Shown: positions 9,006 to 21,949 of the stretch, one piece after another
How positions within the stretch are numbered: position 1 is the first letter of the stretch
Layout: every line of letters starts with the position of its first letter
Origin: Pseudomonas hygromyciniae
GTDB lineage: Bacteria > Pseudomonadota > Gammaproteobacteria > Pseudomonadales > Pseudomonadaceae
NCBI RefSeq assembly: GCF_016925675.1
Contig: NZ_CP070506.1
Location: forward strand, 5,082,501-5,146,500
Length of the DNA: 64,000 bases
Direction of reading: 5' to 3'
The notes under the pieces: generated by a model
Told to the model about the DNA's origin: nothing
The model's database searches: none
What the model saw: the letters and a program-made list of their open reading frames with translations, nothing else
Made by a program: the position numbers and the translations under genes

Positions 9006-9039
9006 CCCGCGCCCTTATCCGGCGCGGGTTTTGTTTTTT
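9006..9039 (+). terminator. Intrinsic terminator after DUF3015 gene
   Basis: CCCGCGCC pairs with GGCGCGGG around a 7-base loop and is followed by TTTTGTTTTTT. It begins 11 bases after the stop codon: a textbook Rho-independent terminator. Confidence 0.9.
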
Positions 9040-9087
9040 GGACCTGCCCGCTTTGGGTCTTTATTTATTCCGACTTAAGTTGCCCCT

Positions 9088-10941
9088 ATGCTCAAACGCC
9101 TTGCCTACCTGGCACTCTTCGCCTGCGCCCCGCTATCTGCGGCGCCGCATCTTGATGATCAACGTTTGCAGCAACTGACCAATGATCCGTTCTGGCTTTC
9201 GCTGGGGCACTACGAAGCCGGCAAGCTCAAAGGCTGGCGCAGCTATGTCAGCGACCAGAAATTCTTCATTGCCAAAGACGGCGCCCATCACCCGGACGCC
9301 GAGCTCAAGGCCACCATCGATGCGCTGTACGCCCCGGCCAGCCTCGGCGAAGAACACGCCCAATGCGTGTACCCGGCGCGCACCCGCTGGCTCAAGGACC
9401 AGTTGCACCTGAGCGACCTGCCGGCCGTGGACTGCGCTGAGTTCAAGCAATGGTTCAAGGACGTCGCGCCCCACAGCGCGGTGATGATCTTCCCGGCGGC
9501 CTATCTCAACAGCCCGTCGTCGATGTTCGGCCATACCTTGCTGCGCATCGACCAGGCCGATGTACAAAGCAACAAGACTGCCCTGCTCAGCTACGCGATC
9601 AACTTCGGCGCCTACATTGAAGGCTCGGACAACAGCATCCTCTACGCCTGGAAAGGCCTGATGGGCGGTTATCCCGGCCTGTTCGCCCTGGTGCCCTACC
9701 AGGAAAAACTCTCGGAATACCGCAGCCTGGAGAACCGTGACCTGTGGGAATACCGCCTGAACCTGACCCAGGTCGAAACCGAGCGCATGGTCGAGCACGT
9801 GTGGGAGCTCAAACAGATCCAGTTCGACTACTTCTTCTTCGACGAAAACTGCTCGTACCGCCTGCTGGAACTGCTGCAAGTGGCGCGCCCCGGCCTGCGC
9901 CTGACCGAACAGTTCCCGCTGACCGCCATCCCCACCGACACCGTAAAAGCGGTGAAGGACGCGGGCCTAGTGGAAAAAATCGATTACCGCCCGTCCCGCG
10001 AGCGCGAGTTGCTCGAACGCGCCAAGCCCCTGGACGGCGACGAGCAGCAATGGGTGCTGAAGATCAGCGATGACCAGAAACAACTGCAAGACCCCACGTT
10101 CAAAAGCCTGGGCAAAGACCGCCAGGCCCTGATCATCGACGCCGCCTACCGCCTGGGCCGCTACCGTGCCAACGGCCTGGAGCGCGACAGCGAACGCTCC
10201 CAGCGCAGTTTCGAGTTGCTGCGGGCAATCAACCAGAACCCGGCGCCCGACCTGCAGATCGAGCGCCCAGGCCTGCCGGAGAACGGCCATGAATCGCGCA
10301 CCTGGCAAGCGGGCATCGGCACCCGTGGCGACAAGGCATTTGGCGAATACGGCCTGCGCATGGCGTACCACGACCTCAACGACAACGCCGAAGGCTTCCC
10401 ACTGGGCGCGCAGATCGAAATCCTGCAGATGAAACTGCGCCAGTACGAAGGCAACAACTGGCAACTGCAGCAACTGGACCTGGCGACCATCCGCTCCCTG
10501 ACCCCGCGTAATGAACTGCTGCAGCCGTTGTCCTGGCAAGTCACCGGCGGCCTTGAGCGAGTGCCGGGCAAACATGACGACGAAACCCTGGTCAGCCACG
10601 TCAATGGCGGTGCCGGCGGCACCTGGCAACTGCACGACGACATGCTCGGCTTCGCCCTCGGCACCGTGCGCGTGGAACATAACAACGACTTCAGCGAATT
10701 CATCTCCCCGGCGGCCGGCTTCAACACCGGGGTCTTGTGGAAAAACCCGCTGGGTAACCTCAGCCTGGAGGCCAAGGGCGACTTCTTCACCAATGGCGAA
10801 GTGCGCCGTAGTATCAGCCTGAATCAGCAGTGGGAAGTGTCACGTAACCTCGGCGTACGCCTGAGCGCACAGCGCGAGTTCAGCCACATGGCCACACCGG
10901 TGAACGAAGTGATGCTGGAAGTGAAGTGGTATCACTACTGA
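9088..10941 (+). CDS. DUF4105 / Lnb N-terminal periplasmic domain protein
   Basis: A 617-aa exported protein with a short signal peptide (MLKRLAYLALFACAPLSAA). The DUF4105 domain, now linked to the lipoprotein N-acyltransferase Lnb, spans about residues 120-290. It holds the His149 of SSMFGHTLLRID and the Cys255 of FDENCSYRLLELL, the pair expected for a Cys-His acyltransferase or papain-like site. The C-terminal 250 residues are rich in beta strands with aromatic ends (final residues EVKWYHY), which looks like an outer-membrane-type barrel or beta domain. Activity is inferred from the family; Gram-negative members have not been shown to acylate lipoproteins as far as I recall. Confidence 0.8.
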   Translation: MLKRLAYLALFACAPLSAAPHLDDQRLQQLTNDPFWLSLGHYEAGKLKGWRSYVSDQKFFIAKDGAHHPDAELKATIDALYAPASLGEEHAQCVYPARTRWLKDQLHLSDLPAVDCAEFKQWFKDVAPHSAVMIFPAAYLNSPSSMFGHTLLRIDQADVQSNKTALLSYAINFGAYIEGSDNSILYAWKGLMGGYPGLFALVPYQEKLSEYRSLENRDLWEYRLNLTQVETERMVEHVWELKQIQFDYFFFDENCSYRLLELLQVARPGLRLTEQFPLTAIPTDTVKAVKDAGLVEKIDYRPSRERELLERAKPLDGDEQQWVLKISDDQKQLQDPTFKSLGKDRQALIIDAAYRLGRYRANGLERDSERSQRSFELLRAINQNPAPDLQIERPGLPENGHESRTWQAGIGTRGDKAFGEYGLRMAYHDLNDNAEGFPLGAQIEILQMKLRQYEGNNWQLQQLDLATIRSLTPRNELLQPLSWQVTGGLERVPGKHDDETLVSHVNGGAGGTWQLHDDMLGFALGTVRVEHNNDFSEFISPAAGFNTGVLWKNPLGNLSLEAKGDFFTNGEVRRSISLNQQWEVSRNLGVRLSAQREFSHMATPVNEVMLEVKWYHY

Positions 10942-10970
10942 CCCAACTCCAAAACCCACTGAATTCCAAT

Positions 10971-11064
10971 GTGTACAAGCGGGCTTGCCAGCGATGGTGG
11001 AGTATCAGTCGCCGGATAGATTGACTGAAGCACCGCTTTCGCGAGCAAGCCCGCTCCCACATTT
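10971..11064. repeat. REPIN, degenerate left arm
   Basis: The right arm is a clean GCTTTCGCGAGCAAGCCCGC copy. The left arm (GTGTACAAGCGGGCTTGCC) is diverged. It lies between the DUF4105 gene and the chorismate mutase gene. Confidence 0.75.
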
Positions 11065-11105
11065 TTAGTCCGTGTTTACCCCATACCTACAGGAGTTCTT
11101 ACGAC

Positions 11106-11408
11106 ATGGCCGTTACCTGCACCACCCTTGAACAAGTCCGGGAAAACATCGACCGCCTTGACCACCAGATCGTCGCCCTACTGGCCGAACGCGGCAGTTT
11201 CGTCTCCCAGGCTGCGCGCTTTAAAAAAGACAGCGATGACGTCAAGGCTCCCCAGCGTGTCGAACAAGTCATCAACAAGGTTCGCGAGCTATCGCACACC
11301 CTTGGCGCCAACCCCGACGTCACTGAACAGGTGTATCGGGCGATGATCAGCGCATTCATCCAGCAGGAATTGGCCGAACACGCGGCTCTCACCCAACCCA
11401 CGACATAA
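11106..11408 (+). CDS. Chorismate mutase (AroQ class, stand-alone)
   Basis: A 100-aa all-helical chorismate mutase domain. It has the N-terminal VRENIDRLDHQIVALLAERGSF helix with the conserved Arg and Asp, and AARFKKD and the C-terminal VYRAMISAFIQQEL helix. It would convert chorismate to prephenate, or may act as an isochorismate pyruvate-lyase of the PchB type, which has the same fold and size. No salicylate or siderophore genes lie nearby, so mutase is the safer call. No signal peptide is visible. The start at ATG 11106 follows CAGGAG by about 10 bases. Confidence 0.85.
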   Translation: MAVTCTTLEQVRENIDRLDHQIVALLAERGSFVSQAARFKKDSDDVKAPQRVEQVINKVRELSHTLGANPDVTEQVYRAMISAFIQQELAEHAALTQPTT

Positions 11409-11540
11409 CCCCTGGTGGCGAGCCCGCTCGCCACAACCAATATGCCGTCCAAACAAATTGCTCACCCGGCTTTCACATCTCCCCGACGAATCCTCTCCTA
11501 GACTTCCCTTATCCGCCGCTCAACGGCCTGGGAGTATGAG

Positions 11541-11897
11541 ATGTGGCGTTTTGCTGTGATGCTGGGCGTGGTGATGGCACTTTCAGGGTGCCAATCCACC
11601 CACGATGAGTTGCTGGCCAAGGGTTATCCACCGGCCTTCGCTGATGGTTTTGACGATGGCTGCAGCAGCGGGCGGCAGGCGGCCGGGGTGATCACCGGAG
11701 CGTTTCGCAAGAACGTCCCACGCTATTTGAAAGACCGCGCGTACGCCGAAGGCTGGGAGGACGGCTTTCGCCAGTGCAAGGCCATGCGCGAGAGCGAGGA
11801 CCAGAATGACTACCGGGAGCGCCACTGGAACGAGCGCGAGCGCGCCTGGCAGCAAGAGAAGGACCGTGACGCGGCACGGGCCTATCGCAGCCAATAA
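11541..11897 (+). CDS. Small lipoprotein of unknown function
   Basis: A 118-aa protein with a lipoprotein signal (MWRFAVMLGVVMALSGC; Cys17). The mature part contains FADGFDDGCSSGRQA and YAEGWEDGFRQCKA, two related Gly/Asp repeats of a type seen in small Pseudomonas lipoproteins. It ends in a very charged Arg/Glu-rich helix. GGGAG lies just upstream of ATG 11541. It should be anchored in the outer or inner membrane facing the periplasm. The function is unknown. Confidence 0.78.
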   Translation: MWRFAVMLGVVMALSGCQSTHDELLAKGYPPAFADGFDDGCSSGRQAAGVITGAFRKNVPRYLKDRAYAEGWEDGFRQCKAMRESEDQNDYRERHWNERERAWQQEKDRDAARAYRSQ

Positions 11898-11902
11898 AAC
11901 CC

Positions 11903-11987
11903 CTGTAGGCGCTGGCTTGCCAGCGATGGCGACCGAAAGGTCCGTTCACCAACGCCTGCCATCATCGCCAGCAGTCGGCTCCTACCG
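11903..11987. repeat. REPIN, diverged
   Basis: Left arm CTGTAGGCGCTGGCTTGCCAGCGATGG, right arm read as CCATCATCGCCAGC plus GGCTCCTACC. The arms differ at several bases. It separates the lipoprotein gene from gdhA. Confidence 0.6.
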
Positions 11988-12004
11988 TGAATCAGCGTTA
12001 CGGC

Positions 12005-13399
<1,395 letters not shown>

Positions 13400-13530
13400 T
13401 CATGTCGCACCGCGACAGGGCAAAATGTCGCTTTTGTGAATTTAAATGGTGCAATAGATATAAATAACGCTGCTTTTCTGCCCCCTTACAGGGATTCAAA
13501 CTTGGGATATGCACCAATAGTGAAACCGCT

Positions 13531-13612
13531 ATCGCAGGCAAGCCAGCTCCCACATTTGACCGTGTCGTAGCAGAGGGACTCGATCTAGTGTGGGAGCTGG
13601 CTTGCCTGCGAT
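13531..13612. repeat. REPIN (GAGCTGGCTTGCCTGCGAT type)
   Basis: Arms ATCGCAGGCAAGCCAGCTCC and its inverse lie about 30 bases apart in the gdhA upstream region. Both arms are nearly perfect. Confidence 0.85.
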
Positions 13613-13642
13613 GACGTCACCTCGGTCCACCTCAATTGCGCC

Positions 13643-13670
13643 AAAAAAAAAACGGAGCCCGAAGGCTCCG
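13643..13670 (-). terminator. Intrinsic terminator of ettA
   Basis: On the minus strand CGGAGCC pairs with GGCTCCG around a 4-base loop and is followed by ten T residues. It begins about 20 bases after the ettA stop. Confidence 0.92.
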
Positions 13671-13690
13671 CTGTTTTCAAACCAGCCGAT

Positions 13691-15355
<1,665 letters not shown>

Positions 15356-15604
15356 AATGTGGACCTCGTAAAAAGATGAGAACAGGGCCTGCGTAGCGGC
15401 ATGGCGCTGTACGTAGCACATCGAATGATCAAGGTTAACCTAAGTCAGCGGCGGCGGGCAGATTGACAGGCGCTTTTGAGCCGCGCTTTTTCCTGATGCG
15501 GGCCAGATGGCACACAATACCCCGCCTCCTCAAATGAAGAAGACACATGTCACATGCATTCTGGACCACGCCTTACCCTATGACTGTCCCGGGAAACAGC
15601 TTCA

Positions 15605-16216
15605 ATGCTTAACCTCATGTCTGCACTGGGGTTGCTGCTATTAATGCCGGGGCCGACAAATACCCTGTTATTACGCTCTGGCGTGCTCTCGGGTTTCAGG
15701 CGGGCCTGGCCCCTGAGCCTGTTGGAATGCCTGGCTTACCTGCTGCAGATCTCTTTTTGGGGATACGCCCTCAGCCATATTGGCGCCAATGCGCCCTGGT
15801 GCCTGAAGGTGATGCAGTTCTTATCTATTTGTTACCTGGTCAAGACCTCGTACGGCTTGTGGCGCGAGCCTGCCACCCATCTGCTCCCACTGCCCGGGGC
15901 ACGGGTATCGAACTGGCATTTCTTTTTACTAACGCTGATCAACCCGAAAGGTTTGCTGGTGGTTTCGTTCGTCGTGCCGGTGCAGACTTTTGCCGATATG
16001 GCCCTGTACGGGCAGTTCGTCATGCAATTCACGGTGGTAGTGATCCCCGTTGGCTGCGCCTGGGTGCTGTTTGGTGCGCGTATCAAGCGCAGCGGACATG
16101 CCTGGTTGACCACGCAGAACATAAACCGCACGGCCTCTGTGGTTATTGGTTGCTTTGCGCTGGCAATTCTATTCAAACTGGCGGATGACTTGATCCGTAC
16201 CGGCCCGGCCTTATAG
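15605..16216 (+). CDS. LysE family translocator
   Basis: A 203-aa membrane protein of the LysE/RhtB exporter superfamily. The hallmark LLLLMPGPTNTLLLRSG with its PGP motif is near the N terminus. About five to six hydrophobic segments follow, including FFLLTLINPKGLLVVSFVV, which resembles the family NPK motif. It probably exports amino acids or related metabolites; the substrate cannot be read from sequence. The ribosome site before ATG 15605 is moderate (CGGGAAA). In P. aeruginosa I recall mexCD-oprJ/nfxB occupying the space between ettA and morA where this gene now sits. Confidence 0.85.
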   Translation: MLNLMSALGLLLLMPGPTNTLLLRSGVLSGFRRAWPLSLLECLAYLLQISFWGYALSHIGANAPWCLKVMQFLSICYLVKTSYGLWREPATHLLPLPGARVSNWHFFLLTLINPKGLLVVSFVVPVQTFADMALYGQFVMQFTVVVIPVGCAWVLFGARIKRSGHAWLTTQNINRTASVVIGCFALAILFKLADDLIRTGPAL

Positions 16217-16331
16217 TCCCGCCAGGTGGGGCTGGCACTTTGCCACAACTCAAGGCATGCTAGCCGCCCTCCGGGCGTCCGGCTTATAGTGCACGTCGCG
16301 CGCCAGTACAGCCAAACCGCAGGATCACAGC

Positions 16332-19300
16332 TTGACCAACGTAACAAAGCCAAGCCCCTTGCGCGCAGACCATATTGCGCCAGGCGCGCCCCTGCACGGA
16401 ACCCTCAAGGGCGCGTTGGCGACGCTGGTCCTGTTGCTGCTCGCGCTATTGTTCTGGCAACTGCTGGACCAATTGCAGCAAAACCAGAAGAACCAGCAGC
16501 AATACACCATCAACTACAGCGCCGACCTGGCCGAACAGATCAGCCTGAACATGGCCCTGAGCGCGCAAATCGCCCTCAACCTGCTGCCGATTGTCGAGCC
16601 GCCGCGCAACGAAGAACAGCACCAGGCCCTGATGCGCAGCTTGCAACGCTCGCTGCCGGAACTACGCAGCGTCGCCCTGCTCGCCCCCAGTGGCGCGATC
16701 ATCAATGACACCGCCGCCGACAGCCAAGACAGTGCCTGGCTCGAAGAGCTGGTCAAGCGCAGCCATGCCCAGTCCTATTACCTGAGCAATAACAGCGACG
16801 GCTCCGTCATCTACCTGCTGCTGCACCAACCCAGTGGCGGCGCAAAAATGTACTGGGCATTGCGCCTGGCCCCCAATTACCTGGCCAACCTGACGCGCCA
16901 GGACGGCCAGGGGCCGCGCCCGATGTGGGCAATTGAAAACCAGTTGAACCACCGGGTTGTCAGTCGCGACAACGGTATGCCCAGCCAATGGTCGGCCGGG
17001 CTGACCCCGGAAGAACTGAATAAAACCGTACTGGTCACCCCCTTGAGCAAAAGCGACTGGCAACTGCGCGGCCTGTTCGACCGCGCCGCCGTGCTGGAGC
17101 AACTGCTGCCGGCGTTTATCGGCAAGTGCCTGCTGGGCCTGGCCTTTTCGCTGATCCCGGTGCTGGTGCTGCTGAACATGCGTCGCCGCCAGCGCCAGGT
17201 CAACGAAGGCCGGCGCCGCTATCAGGATATCTTCGACGGCACCGGCGTGGCCTTGTGCGTGCTCGACCTGTCGGGCCTGCGGGGGTTCTTTGACAAGGCC
17301 CAGTTGCACACCCGCGAGCAGTTGCAGGACTGGCTGCAAACCAGCCCCGAGCAACGCCAGCAACTGCTCAAGGAACTGCGCATCACCGAAGTCAACCAAG
17401 TGGCGGTGCGCCTGCTGAATGTGGCGTCCTGCGAACAGGCCTGGGACCGCTTGATCGACGGTTGCGCACTGAACACCAGCGCTATTGGCTACCAAGTGCT
17501 GGAAGCCGTGCTGACCCAGCAAAAACAGCTGGAGCTGGAGATTCAACTCAGCGACATCGAAGGCAACGACCAATACCTGTGGCTGGTGATGCGCCTGCCG
17601 GAAGCACAGCACGACTATAAAGCGGTGATCCTCAGCATCAGCGATATCACCAGCCGCAAACTGATCGAACTGTCGCTGGTGGAGCGCGAAAGCTTCTGGT
17701 CGGATGTGGTGCGCACCGTGCCGGATCACCTGTATGTACAGGATGTGATCAGCCAACGGATGATCTTCAGCAACCACCACCTGGGCCATACCCTGGGCTA
17801 CAACAGACACGAACTGCAGCAGATGGGCGAGTACTTCTGGGAGATCCTGCTGCACCCTGAAGACGCCGAGTACTACCACGAACTGCGCCAGCAACAGCGC
17901 GCAGCCGGTTACCTGGCCCAGTTGCAGTGCCAGCTGCGCTTTCGGCATCGCAACAACCAGTGGCGGCGCTTCGAGATCCGCGAACAGGCCCTGGCCCGGG
18001 ACAAGAGCGACCAAGTCACGCGGATCATCGGCGTGGCCAAGGACATCACCGATCAGATCGAAGCCAGCGAGTCCCTGCGCGACAGCGAGCAGCGCTACCG
18101 GATGTTGGCCGAAAGTATCAGCGACGTGATTTTCTCCACCGACAGCAAGCTGGCCCTCAACTACGTCAGCCCGTCGGTGAATGCAGTACTGGGCTATGAA
18201 GTCGACTGGATCTTCAAGAACGGCTGGCAATCGACCATCGCCAACCCACAACAACTGACCGGCATCTACACCCTGGTAGAACGGGTCAGCCGCGCCCTCG
18301 ACCAGCCCGAAGCCCTGGCCCTGCTGCGCGACGACGTGCAGACCCAACTGTTCCTGTTCGATTGCCTGCGGGCCGATGGGCGCAAGGTGCCGATCGAACT
18401 GCGCCTGGTGCTGGTGTGGGACGAGCACGGCGCGTTCGAAGGCATCCTCGGCGTGGGCCGTGACATCAGCCAGCAACGCCGCGCCGAGAAAGACTTGCGC
18501 ATGGCCGCCACGGTATTCGAACACTCCACTTCGGCGATCCTGATCACCGACCCGGCCGGCTATATCGTGCAGGCCAACGAAGCGTTCAGCCGGGTCAGCG
18601 GTTATGCCGTGGCCGATGTGCTGGACCAGTTGCCGAACATGCTCACCGTCGATGAACAGCAGGAAGCCCACCTGCGCTATGTGCTCAAGCAACTGCACCA
18701 ACACAGCACCTGGGAAGGCGAAGTGTGGCTCAAGCGCCGCAGTGGCGAGCATTACCCGGCGTGGGTCGGCATTACTGCGGTGCTGGATGACGAAGGCGAC
18801 CTGGCCAGCTATGTGTGCTTCTTCAGCGATATCAGCGAGCGCAAGGCCAGTGAGCAACGCATCCACCGCCTGGCCTACTACGACGCCCTGACCCACTTGC
18901 CCAACCGCACGCTGTTCCAGGACCGCCTGCACACCGCGCTGCAGTCGGCCGAACGGCAGAAGTCGTGGGTGGTGCTGATGTTCCTCGACCTCGACCGTTT
19001 CAAACCGATCAACGACTCCCTGGGCCATGCCGCGGGCGATCGCATGCTCAAGGAAATGGCCACTCGTCTGCTCGGCTGTGTGGCCGAGGACGACACCGTG
19101 GCGCGCATGGGCGGTGATGAGTTCACCTTGCTCCTGCAACCACGGGTCAGCCGCGAAATGGCGCTGAACCGGGCGATCCACGTGGCAGAGCAGATCCTCG
19201 CCAGCCTGGTGAAACCGTTCGTGCTCGAAGGCCGCAAGTTTTTTGTCACCGCCAGTATCGGTATCGCCCTGAGCCCTCAGGACGGCAACGAACTGAGCCA

Positions 19301-20183
19301 ACTGATGAAAAACGCCGACACCGCGATGTACCACGCCAAGGAACGCGGCAAGAACAACTTCCAGTTCTACCAGGCCGATATGAACGCCAGCGCCCTGGAG
19401 CGCCTGGAACTGGAGAGCGACCTGCGCCATGCCTTGGAACAGAACGAGTTCGTGCTGTATTACCAGCCGCAGTTCAGTGGCGATGGCAAACGTTTGACCG
19501 GCGCCGAAGCGCTGCTGCGCTGGCGTCACCCACGCCGCGGGCTGGTGCCGCCGGGGGATTTCATCCCGGTACTGGAAGAATTGGGCCTGGTGGTGGATGT
19601 GGGCGACTGGGTGATCGACGAAGCCTGCCGCCAACTCAAGACCTGGCACCAGAACAAGGTACGGGTACCCAAGGTCTCAGTGAACATTTCGGCGCGGCAG
19701 TTCTCCGATGGACAGTTGGGTACGCGGATCGCCACCATCCTCAAGGAAACCGGCCTGCCGCCGGCGTGCCTGGAGCTGGAACTGACCGAAAGTATCCTGA
19801 TGCGCGAGGTCAACGAGGCCCTGCAGATCCTTGCCAGCCTGAAAAACCTCGGCCTGAGCATCGCGGTGGACGACTTCGGCACCGGCTATTCATCGCTCAA
19901 TTACCTCAAGCAATTCCCGATTGATGTGCTGAAGATCGACCGCACCTTCGTGGACGGCCTGCCGTCCGGCGAACAGGACGCGCAAATCGCCCGGGCAATC
20001 ATTGCCATGGCCCACAGCCTGAACCTGGCGGTGATCGCCGAAGGCGTGGAAACCCATGAGCAACTGGACTTCCTGCGCGAGCATGGCTGTGACGAGGTGC
20101 AGGGCTATCTGTTTGGGCGGCCGATGCCGGCCAATCGGTTTGAGGCACAGTTCTGTAATGATGCGCTGTTCATGTTTGACTGA
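16332..20183 (+). CDS. morA: MorA-like membrane GGDEF/EAL c-di-GMP enzyme with PAS sensors
   Basis: A 1283-aa two-headed c-di-GMP regulator of the MorA type. TM1 at about 25-46 and TM2 at about 260-282 flank a periplasmic sensing region. Several PAS domains follow (about 295-845, with PAC-like ends such as GVAKDITDQ and GVGRDISQQ). Then come a GGDEF domain (intact GGDEF at 927-931) and an EAL domain (Glu1059 in [15 protein letters not shown] near 1180). Both sites look catalytic, so it could make and degrade c-di-GMP to switch motility and biofilm. Start TTG 16332 follows AGGA by 7 bases. It lies just before glyA, as morA does in P. aeruginosa. Confidence 0.88.
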   Translation: MTNVTKPSPLRADHIAPGAPLHGTLKGALATLVLLLLALLFWQLLDQLQQNQKNQQQYTINYSADLAEQISLNMALSAQIALNLLPIVEPPRNEEQHQALMRSLQRSLPELRSVALLAPSGAIINDTAADSQDSAWLEELVKRSHAQSYYLSNNSDGSVIYLLLHQPSGGAKMYWALRLAPNYLANLTRQDGQGPRPMWAIENQLNHRVVSRDNGMPSQWSAGLTPEELNKTVLVTPLSKSDWQLRGLFDRAAVLEQLLPAFIGKCLLGLAFSLIPVLVLLNMRRRQRQVNEGRRRYQDIFDGTGVALCVLDLSGLRGFFDKAQLHTREQLQDWLQTSPEQRQQLLKELRITEVNQVAVRLLNVASCEQAWDRLIDGCALNTSAIGYQVLEAVLTQQKQLELEIQLSDIEGNDQYLWLVMRLPEAQHDYKAVILSISDITSRKLIELSLVERESFWSDVVRTVPDHLYVQDVISQRMIFSNHHLGHTLGYNRHELQQMGEYFWEILLHPEDAEYYHELRQQQRAAGYLAQLQCQLRFRHRNNQWRRFEIREQALARDKSDQVTRIIGVAKDITDQIEASESLRDSEQRYRMLAESISDVIFSTDSKLALNYVSPSVNAVLGYEVDWIFKNGWQSTIANPQQLTGIYTLVERVSRALDQPEALALLRDDVQTQLFLFDCLRADGRKVPIELRLVLVWDEHGAFEGILGVGRDISQQRRAEKDLRMAATVFEHSTSAILITDPAGYIVQANEAFSRVSGYAVADVLDQLPNMLTVDEQQEAHLRYVLKQLHQHSTWEGEVWLKRRSGEHYPAWVGITAVLDDEGDLASYVCFFSDISERKASEQRIHRLAYYDALTHLPNRTLFQDRLHTALQSAERQKSWVVLMFLDLDRFKPINDSLGHAAGDRMLKEMATRLLGCVAEDDTVARMGGDEFTLLLQPRVSREMALNRAIHVAEQILASLVKPFVLEGRKFFVTASIGIALSPQDGNELSQLMKNADTAMYHAKERGKNNFQFYQADMNASALERLELESDLRHALEQNEFVLYYQPQFSGDGKRLTGAEALLRWRHPRRGLVPPGDFIPVLEELGLVVDVGDWVIDEACRQLKTWHQNKVRVPKVSVNISARQFSDGQLGTRIATILKETGLPPACLELELTESILMREVNEALQILASLKNLGLSIAVDDFGTGYSSLNYLKQFPIDVLKIDRTFVDGLPSGEQDAQIARAIIAMAHSLNLAVIAEGVETHEQLDFLREHGCDEVQGYLFGRPMPANRFEAQFCNDALFMFD

Positions 20184-20203
20184 AGTTTTGCGGTGAGGCT
20201 GAT

Positions 20204-20286
20204 GGCCTCTTCGCGAGCAAGCCCGCTCCCACATTTGAATGTGTTCGCAAATCAAATGTGGGAGCGGGCTTGCTCGCGAAGAGGCC
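20204..20286. repeat. REPIN forming one long perfect hairpin
   Basis: From GGCCTCTTCGCGAGC to its exact inverse at 20286 the arms match for about 36 bases around a short spacer. This is the tightest REP pair in the window and should fold as a long cruciform or RNA hairpin downstream of morA. Confidence 0.88.
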
Positions 20287-20412
20287 CTCGAATACGCCAT
20301 CCATCTCTGGATGAGCGCCACTTGTCCGCGACATGATGTCCTTTCATATGCCATCTAAAACCCATTGGGTTAGAATGCCCCTCTTTTCTGCCCCCGATCC
20401 TTGAGGACCGCC

Positions 20413-21666
20413 ATGTTCAGCCGTGATTTGACTATTGCCAAGTACGACGCCGATCTCTTTGCCGCCATGGAGCAAGAAGCTGTGCGCCAGGAAGAGCACA
20501 TTGAGCTGATCGCTTCGGAAAACTACACCAGCCCTGCGGTGATGGAGGCTCAAGGTTCGGTTCTGACCAACAAGTACGCCGAAGGTTATCCGGGCAAGCG
20601 TTACTACGGCGGTTGCGAATTCGTCGATATCGTCGAGCAACTGGCCATCGACCGTGCCAAAGAGCTGTTCGGCGCCGATTACGCCAACGTCCAGCCACAC
20701 GCCGGCTCCCAAGCCAACGCGGCCGTGTACCTGGCCCTGCTGCAAGGCGGCGACACCATCCTGGGCATGAGCCTGGCCCACGGCGGTCACCTGACCCACG
20801 GCGCCAGCGTTTCGTCCTCCGGCAAGCTGTACAACGCTGTGCAGTACGGCATCGACGGCAATGGCCTGATCGACTACGACGAAGTCGAGCGCCTGGCGGT
20901 CGAGCACAAGCCAAAAATGATCGTGGCCGGTTTCTCTGCCTACTCGCAGATCCTCGACTTCCCACGCTTCCGTGAAATCGCCGACAAGGTTGGCGCCTAC
21001 CTGTTCGTCGACATGGCCCACGTGGCCGGTCTGGTCGCCGCTGGCGTCTACCCGAACCCGGTGCCTTACGCTGACGTCGTGACCACTACGACCCACAAGA
21101 CCCTGCGCGGTCCACGTGGTGGCCTGATCCTGGCTCGCGCCAACGCCGATATCGAGAAGAAGCTGAACTCCGCGGTATTCCCGGGTGCCCAGGGTGGCCC
21201 GCTGGAGCACGTGATCGCCGCCAAAGCGATCTGCTTCAAGGAAGCGTTGCAGCCTGAGTTCAAGACTTACCAGCAACAAGTGGTGAAAAACGCCCAGGCC
21301 ATGGCCAGTGTGTTCATCGAGCGCGGTTTTGACGTGGTTTCCGGCGGTACTGAAAACCACCTGTTCCTGCTGTCGCTGATCAAGCAGGACATCTCCGGTA
21401 AAGATGCTGACGCAGCCCTGGGCAAAGCCTTCATCACCGTCAACAAGAACTCGGTACCGAACGACCCACGTTCGCCGTTCGTCACCTCGGGCCTGCGCTT
21501 CGGCACCCCGGCCGTGACCACTCGTGGCTTCAAGGAAGCAGAGTGCAAGGAACTGGCTGGCTGGATCTGCGACATCCTGGCAGACCTGTCCAACGAAGCC
21601 GTGATCGACGCGGTACGTGAGAAGGTCAAGGCCATCTGCAAGAAGCTGCCGGTATACGGCGCTTGA
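20413..21666 (+). CDS. glyA: Serine hydroxymethyltransferase
   Basis: PLP enzyme converting serine and tetrahydrofolate to glycine and methylene-THF, the main one-carbon source. The 417-aa protein from ATG 20413 ([12 protein letters not shown]) has the PLP Lys in [14 protein letters not shown], the [13 protein letters not shown]-terminal motif, and [17 protein letters not shown] precedes this ATG; the TTG at 20401 would place the ribosome site inside the gene. It follows the MorA-like gene as in P. aeruginosa glyA3. Pseudomonas often has several glyA copies, so the copy number elsewhere cannot be judged. Confidence 0.95.
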   Translation: MFSRDLTIAKYDADLFAAMEQEAVRQEEHIELIASENYTSPAVMEAQGSVLTNKYAEGYPGKRYYGGCEFVDIVEQLAIDRAKELFGADYANVQPHAGSQANAAVYLALLQGGDTILGMSLAHGGHLTHGASVSSSGKLYNAVQYGIDGNGLIDYDEVERLAVEHKPKMIVAGFSAYSQILDFPRFREIADKVGAYLFVDMAHVAGLVAAGVYPNPVPYADVVTTTTHKTLRGPRGGLILARANADIEKKLNSAVFPGAQGGPLEHVIAAKAICFKEALQPEFKTYQQQVVKNAQAMASVFIERGFDVVSGGTENHLFLLSLIKQDISGKDADAALGKAFITVNKNSVPNDPRSPFVTSGLRFGTPAVTTRGFKEAECKELAGWICDILADLSNEAVIDAVREKVKAICKKLPVYGA

Positions 21667-21684
21667 TTGCAGTCGCTTGAATAA

Positions 21685-21805
21685 AAAGCCCGCTGTGTAG
21701 GAGCGAGCTTGCTCGCGAAAAACGTCAACGGTAAGGCGTGCATCCTGAATGCACGCGGTGCCTATGAGTTCTTCGCGAGCAAGCTCGCTCCTACAGGCGG
21801 GCTTT
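21685..21805 (+). terminator. glyA terminator with a REPIN inside its loop
   Basis: AAAGCCCGC (21685-21693) and GCGGGCTTT (21797-21805), followed by CTT, form the stem of a Rho-independent terminator after glyA. A complete REPIN (21696-21795) occupies the loop. The outer arms match exactly for 9 bp. Confidence 0.7.
21696..21795. repeat. REPIN (GAGCGAGCTTGCTCGCGAA type) in glyA terminator
   Basis: Arms TGTAGGAGCGAGC and GCTCGCTCCTACA are exact inverses about 50 bases apart. The element lies wholly between the two arms of the glyA terminator. Confidence 0.87.
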
Positions 21806-21841
21806 CTTATGCCGATTTGAATTTGGAATGTAGATCAAAAG

Positions 21842-21930
21842 GTGGGAGCGGGCTTGCTCGCGAAAGCGGTGTATCAGTCAGCATATGCATCAACTGACAG
21901 GTCGCTTTCGCGAGCAAGCCCGCTCCCACA
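21842..21930. repeat. REPIN (GAGCGGGCTTGCTCGCGAA type)
   Basis: A second REPIN about 50 bases after the previous one, of the other subfamily. Arms GTGGGAGCGGGC and GCCCGCTCCCAC. It lies just after the stop of the convergent CobW gene. Confidence 0.87.
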
Positions 21931-21949
21931 TTTTTGACTGTGTTTCAGG

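Noticed and set aside
15547..15612. 21-codon frame (MSHAFWTTPYPMTVPGNSFNA) overlapping the LysE gene start
   Set aside because: It could be a leader peptide, but there is no run of regulatory codons or attenuator, and the frame may be chance.
16662..19649. Long antisense open frame (995 codons) opposite the MorA-like gene
   Set aside because: It is a codon-bias shadow: the sense frame has clear domains and the antisense protein is a His/Gln/Val-rich sequence with no motif. The same applies to the long frames opposite cstA (23156-25315), cioA (34495-36297) and quiC (50916-52295).
20413..21666. Glycine riboswitch upstream of glyA
   Set aside because: The upstream region is taken up by a REPIN and shows no tandem-aptamer architecture.
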